From: Amorphochlora amoebiformis
Lineage: Eukaryota > Cercozoa > Chlorarachniophyceae
NCBI GenBank assembly: GCA_054601695.1
Contig: BAAHQB010000316.1
Coordinates: 1 to 64,000, forward strand
Direction of reading: 5' to 3'
DNA: 64,000 nt
In this document: positions 1-64,000 of the stretch, piece by piece
Layout of the letters: every line of letters starts with the position of its first letter
Position numbering within the stretch: the stretch's first letter is position 1
The notes under the pieces: generated by a model
Told to the model about the DNA's origin: nothing
What the model saw: the letters and a program-made list of their open reading frames with translations, nothing else
Database searches by the model: none
Position numbers and translations under genes: made by a program

Positions 1-19
1 ATTTTGTGGTGATTGACGT

Positions 20-25024
<25,005 letters not shown>

Positions 25025-26318
25025 AGTCTAAGAACGACAGCCCTCCTCGGCTGCTGAAGACATTCAAGCGTCAAATTTTTGATTGCTCTCATACATGGAG
25101 CCTTTTCCGTTGAATTCGGTAAGATTTTACATTTCAGGGTCATCGGGGGGGGCTGGGGAGCGAAGAGTTGGAGACAAGCCAACCCTGGGGTCTATGGGCC
25201 GGGCCGCAAAACTCAGAATTCGTCAGAACCTTTTTTTTTTCGGGAGACACGTGGACGACGACGGGGTCCTCGGGTTGGACTGTCTTAGCCATAATTAAGT
25301 TGGAGATGGCTGGAGTGGATTCTGAGAGTCGTAGAGATTCCTAATATCGGGCATTAAGTTCCAAATTCCGATTCTCACAACCAATCCCGGGATTCAATCT
25401 GCGATGGCTGCTTTGACCGGCCGTTGAATCAAGCGACGTAGATAGGAACGGATGATCACATTTCAGCCAGGAAAAATACGAATCACTGCGGAAAATACAT
25501 GTTATGTTGAGAATATACAAATGTTATAGGATTTAATAGCCTAATATTGGAATACACACCTCCCAGAGCTTTAAATGCAATAGGACGGCCAATTAATCGC
25601 AACCATCTTAATTTTTTAGTAGATACTGGATGTTAAGTATTTATATTAATTTAATGGCAGTGAAGGAGATCAAAAAAAACTCGAAAATGTGCCTTAAATG
25701 GACGCTTGAAATCGTCAACGAACACGGCTGAAATCCTGTCTCTCCTGACATCCACCGAAAAGATAAATTACTTTAGGTGGAATCGCCTATCGGGAACCAA
25801 ATTGAAAGATCTTTTCGGGAATGGCTTCCAACGGCTGCTGGCGGGTTGTGTTTTTATTCGGGTCCTATTTCCAGGGCTGGAGGGGTTCTGTGTACGATCC
25901 CGGCTGTGAAATATTCCGTATGAGTATGGGGGGTGCTTGTGACGATGTTAATCCAGCGATGGGACGATTTGTATTCAGAGACTCTCATTAACACCCAGCA
26001 ACCCCCCCCCCCCGGCTGGAAATTCTATGTCTCTCTCGCTCTATCTTTCTTCTCCCCTCTCTTTCTCCTCTCTTTTTCACTCTCACTCACACTATCTATC
26101 GTTCTCTCGCGGACGGTACCCAACACCCCCCTTCTTTCTGGTAATTTTATCTATTTCTTCCTCATCTCTTTCCTCTCTTTCTCTCTTTACTCGCGCTCTC
26201 TATCGCGCTCTCAGGGATAGTAATTATATACATGTTCATGTGTATACATCTCTATCGCGCTCTCACGGATAGTAATTATATACATGCTCATGTATATACA
26301 TGGGTAAGTATATAATCA

Positions 26319-26354
<36 letters not shown>

Positions 26355-26626
26355 GTGTATATAGCAAAAGCATCTGTAAACCAATGTATCGTTACTATCG
26401 TAGGCAACATTATGACACAACGAAAAATCTACTATTACTGTTATTATCATTACCACTGTTATTACTATTCACTCATATATATTATATATTATACTCTAGT
26501 ATTATTATTATGTTACTATTATTAATTACACACACTCATATATATATATATATATATATACTCTAGTATTATTATAATCATTACTACTGTTACTACTATT
26601 ATTAATCACACTCATATATAATATGT

Positions 26627-26677
<51 letters not shown>

Positions 26678-26774
26678 TATAATATATATATACTCTAGTA
26701 TTATTATTATCATTACTACTGTTATTACTATTATTAATTATACACACTCATATAATATATATATATATATATAC

Positions 26775-26818
<44 letters not shown>

Positions 26819-27002
26819 ATATAAATATATAATATATATATGTATACTATGATATATACTATAGTATACATATATATATATATATATATATACATTATTT
26901 ATAGTTATTCATATATTCTACTATACTCTAGTTAAACTGGATATGTGGATATTATATAAACTGATTTATACATATAGAAATACAAATGTATACTATAGAC
27001 AT

Positions 27003-27046
<44 letters not shown>

Positions 27047-27122
27047 TATGTGTGTATTAACTTAATGATTATATAATATATCATTCCATACCGTGTCTTT
27101 ACTAAGCATACTATTATGATAG

Positions 27123-27164
<42 letters not shown>

Positions 27165-27488
27165 ATATGTATATATCATATATATATATATGTGTATATG
27201 TAAATACATATAAAGTATATATATATACATATATATATATACACTTATATATTTATATATATATATATATTTATATATTTATATATACACATAAAATGCG
27301 CACAAACTAACAACAACTTCTTCCCCCCACTACCATTTTAGAGTCCATTATAACCCATCGATATATATCAACTTCGCTCAAAACCACACAATTCAACAGC
27401 CTTCATAGCCCGCCCACAAACGCCTCTCAATTCAGAAATATCCAGAAATATCCAGAAATATCCAGAAATATCCAGAAATATCCAGAAT
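25025..27488. other. Intergenic region between the protease start and the U2AF end
   Basis: The stretch 25025-25930 is unique sequence, with a G-run near 25147 and a short T-run near 25225, and holds the upstream side of the minus-strand protease gene. I find no convincing exon in it; short open frames there show no family features. From 25930 there is a C-run near 26005, CT-rich sequence and a duplicated segment (26205-26295). From 26300 to 27300 it is AT and TAT/ATT repeats including three copies of a block with (ATT)n at 26495-26745. A 10-base unit (AGAAATATCC) repeats about six times at 27435-27487, just beyond the U2AF stop. Confidence 0.6.
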
Positions 27489-55137
<27,649 letters not shown>

Positions 55138-55219
55138 CTCCCGCGGAATTATTTTGTGGATTGGATTCCGAGCAACAGTGCCGGCGAGCTGGTTGTCCGA
55201 GGTGGATTGAGGCTGAAAA
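55138..55219. promoter_or_regulatory. Shared divergent start region between U2AF and cactin
   Basis: Only 82 bases separate the ATG of the U2AF gene (minus, 55137) and the ATG of cactin (plus, 55220). The stretch is free of microsatellite and moderately GC-rich, with no obvious TATA box. It must hold both 5' leaders and at least part of a bidirectional promoter, unless a leader intron lies elsewhere. The cactin ATG has A at -3 and G at +4, a good initiation context. Confidence 0.6.
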
Positions 55220-57786
<2,567 letters not shown>

Positions 57787-58423
57787 GGATGGTATACACA
57801 TATAGTACGATGCCTTTGCAATACGTACTGTTTGATGCCATTTGTGTTATTGGTCATTACATGCCTCAATCGTGTTGTCAACTGACTAGACTCAGACCAT
57901 AAGATAGAAGAGAATGAGTCGGTATCGATAGCCGGTGCGCTGTCCGCATCATCGACTTGTATACTAGTGTAGATCTTGTATATCATGATATATATATTTT
58001 TAATTATATTTAAAGCGCTGAGAGTCTAGAGCTATATCTAGTATATATAATACTATATAACTTATGGTATATATACATCACTAGTAGATCTAGCCTACTA
58101 GACCTAGATACAATCTAGACAATACCAGCAATAGTACCAGAGTCTAGAGAGTACTTTAGACTTAGTGCAACTTCACCGTATATCATTTTATAATATAAGT
58201 CTAGTGTGAACACTAGAATAGTCATATCTTAGATAGAGTGTACCGTGGCATGTGTTATCTCTAGCTAGGGCATACTACAGTTACCTAGGTTACTAGTACA
58301 ACAACAGCTAGTTGCAAGATTAAGTAGCAAGTTAATGGGATCATTTCTAACATACAATAATGAGATTCTAGCATATATATATGTATATTATATATACTAT
58401 GATATATATACACATATACATAT

Positions 58424-58458
<35 letters not shown>

Positions 58459-58639
58459 CACATACATATGATACAAATTCATGACATCCGATCATCACAC
58501 ATGATAGCATACTAATTTATATGTACAGACACACATACACTAGATACACAAGTGTATATCCCAAGTTTCATGTATACACATCCGATGCATCATACGATGC
58601 CGTAACAAAATCAACGTCTCTCCAAGCTGAAGTTGTAAG
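57787..58639. other. Convergent intergenic region, rich in CTAG
   Basis: This lies between the cactin stop (plus) and the stop of the cysteine-rich gene (minus), so it should contain both 3' ends. The part from about 58020 to 58380 has roughly 16 CTAG tetramers (as TCTAGA, ACTAGT, CCTAGG and others) and little pure microsatellite. No exon or RNA gene is apparent. Confidence 0.6.

Positions 58640-64000
<5,361 letters not shown>

Noticed and set aside
25706-25909. 67-codon open frame on plus
   Set aside because: No family features, no splice context, and no link to neighbouring genes.

Overview
This window is nuclear DNA of a eukaryote, most likely a protist or alga. The evidence is spliceosomal introns, conserved eukaryotic proteins (a ubiquitin-specific protease, the large U2AF subunit and cactin) and many TTAGGG/CCCTAA tracts. 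I cannot name the taxon. Most of the sequence is (AT)n microsatellite, with GA/CT tracts, trinucleotide runs, telomere-type tracts and tandem minisatellites.

The main result is that much of this apparent junk is intron. Small, more GC-rich islands of about 28 to 160 bases sit between the repeats. Read on the minus strand, they are exons bounded by AG and GT, with compatible phases, and they join into recognisable proteins. Four genes result. (1) 25024 down past the left edge: a ubiquitin-specific protease, 38 exons, about 868 codons visible, 3' end missing. (2) 55137 to 27489, minus: the U2AF large subunit, 32 exons, about 670 residues, roughly 93% intron. (3) 55220 to 57786,  plus: cactin, three exons, 609 residues. 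(4) 63135 to 58640, minus: the C-terminal 121 residues of an unrecognised cysteine-rich protein whose 5' part lies off the right edge.

Layout: 0-25 kb protease gene; 25.0-27.5 kb intergenic, including the protease promoter side; 27.5-55.1 kb U2AF; 82 bp shared start region; 55.2-57.8 kb cactin; 57.8-58.6 kb convergent intergenic; 58.6-64 kb cysteine-rich gene and CT/GA and telomere-type repeats.

Three features recur. Introns start directly in the repeat (GTATATA, GTCTCTC, GTAACCC, GTTAGGG) and often end in (TA)nTAG or (TA)nCAG with no pyrimidine tract. Six introns of two genes contain telomere-type tracts, five of them starting at or within a base or two of the splice donor. Exon edges are copied two to twelve times into the neighbouring intron, usually keeping one splice site. 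Two of the genes, U2AF large subunit and cactin, encode splicing proteins and are divergently paired. All exon joins are from reading the sequence by eye; RNA evidence would be decisive.
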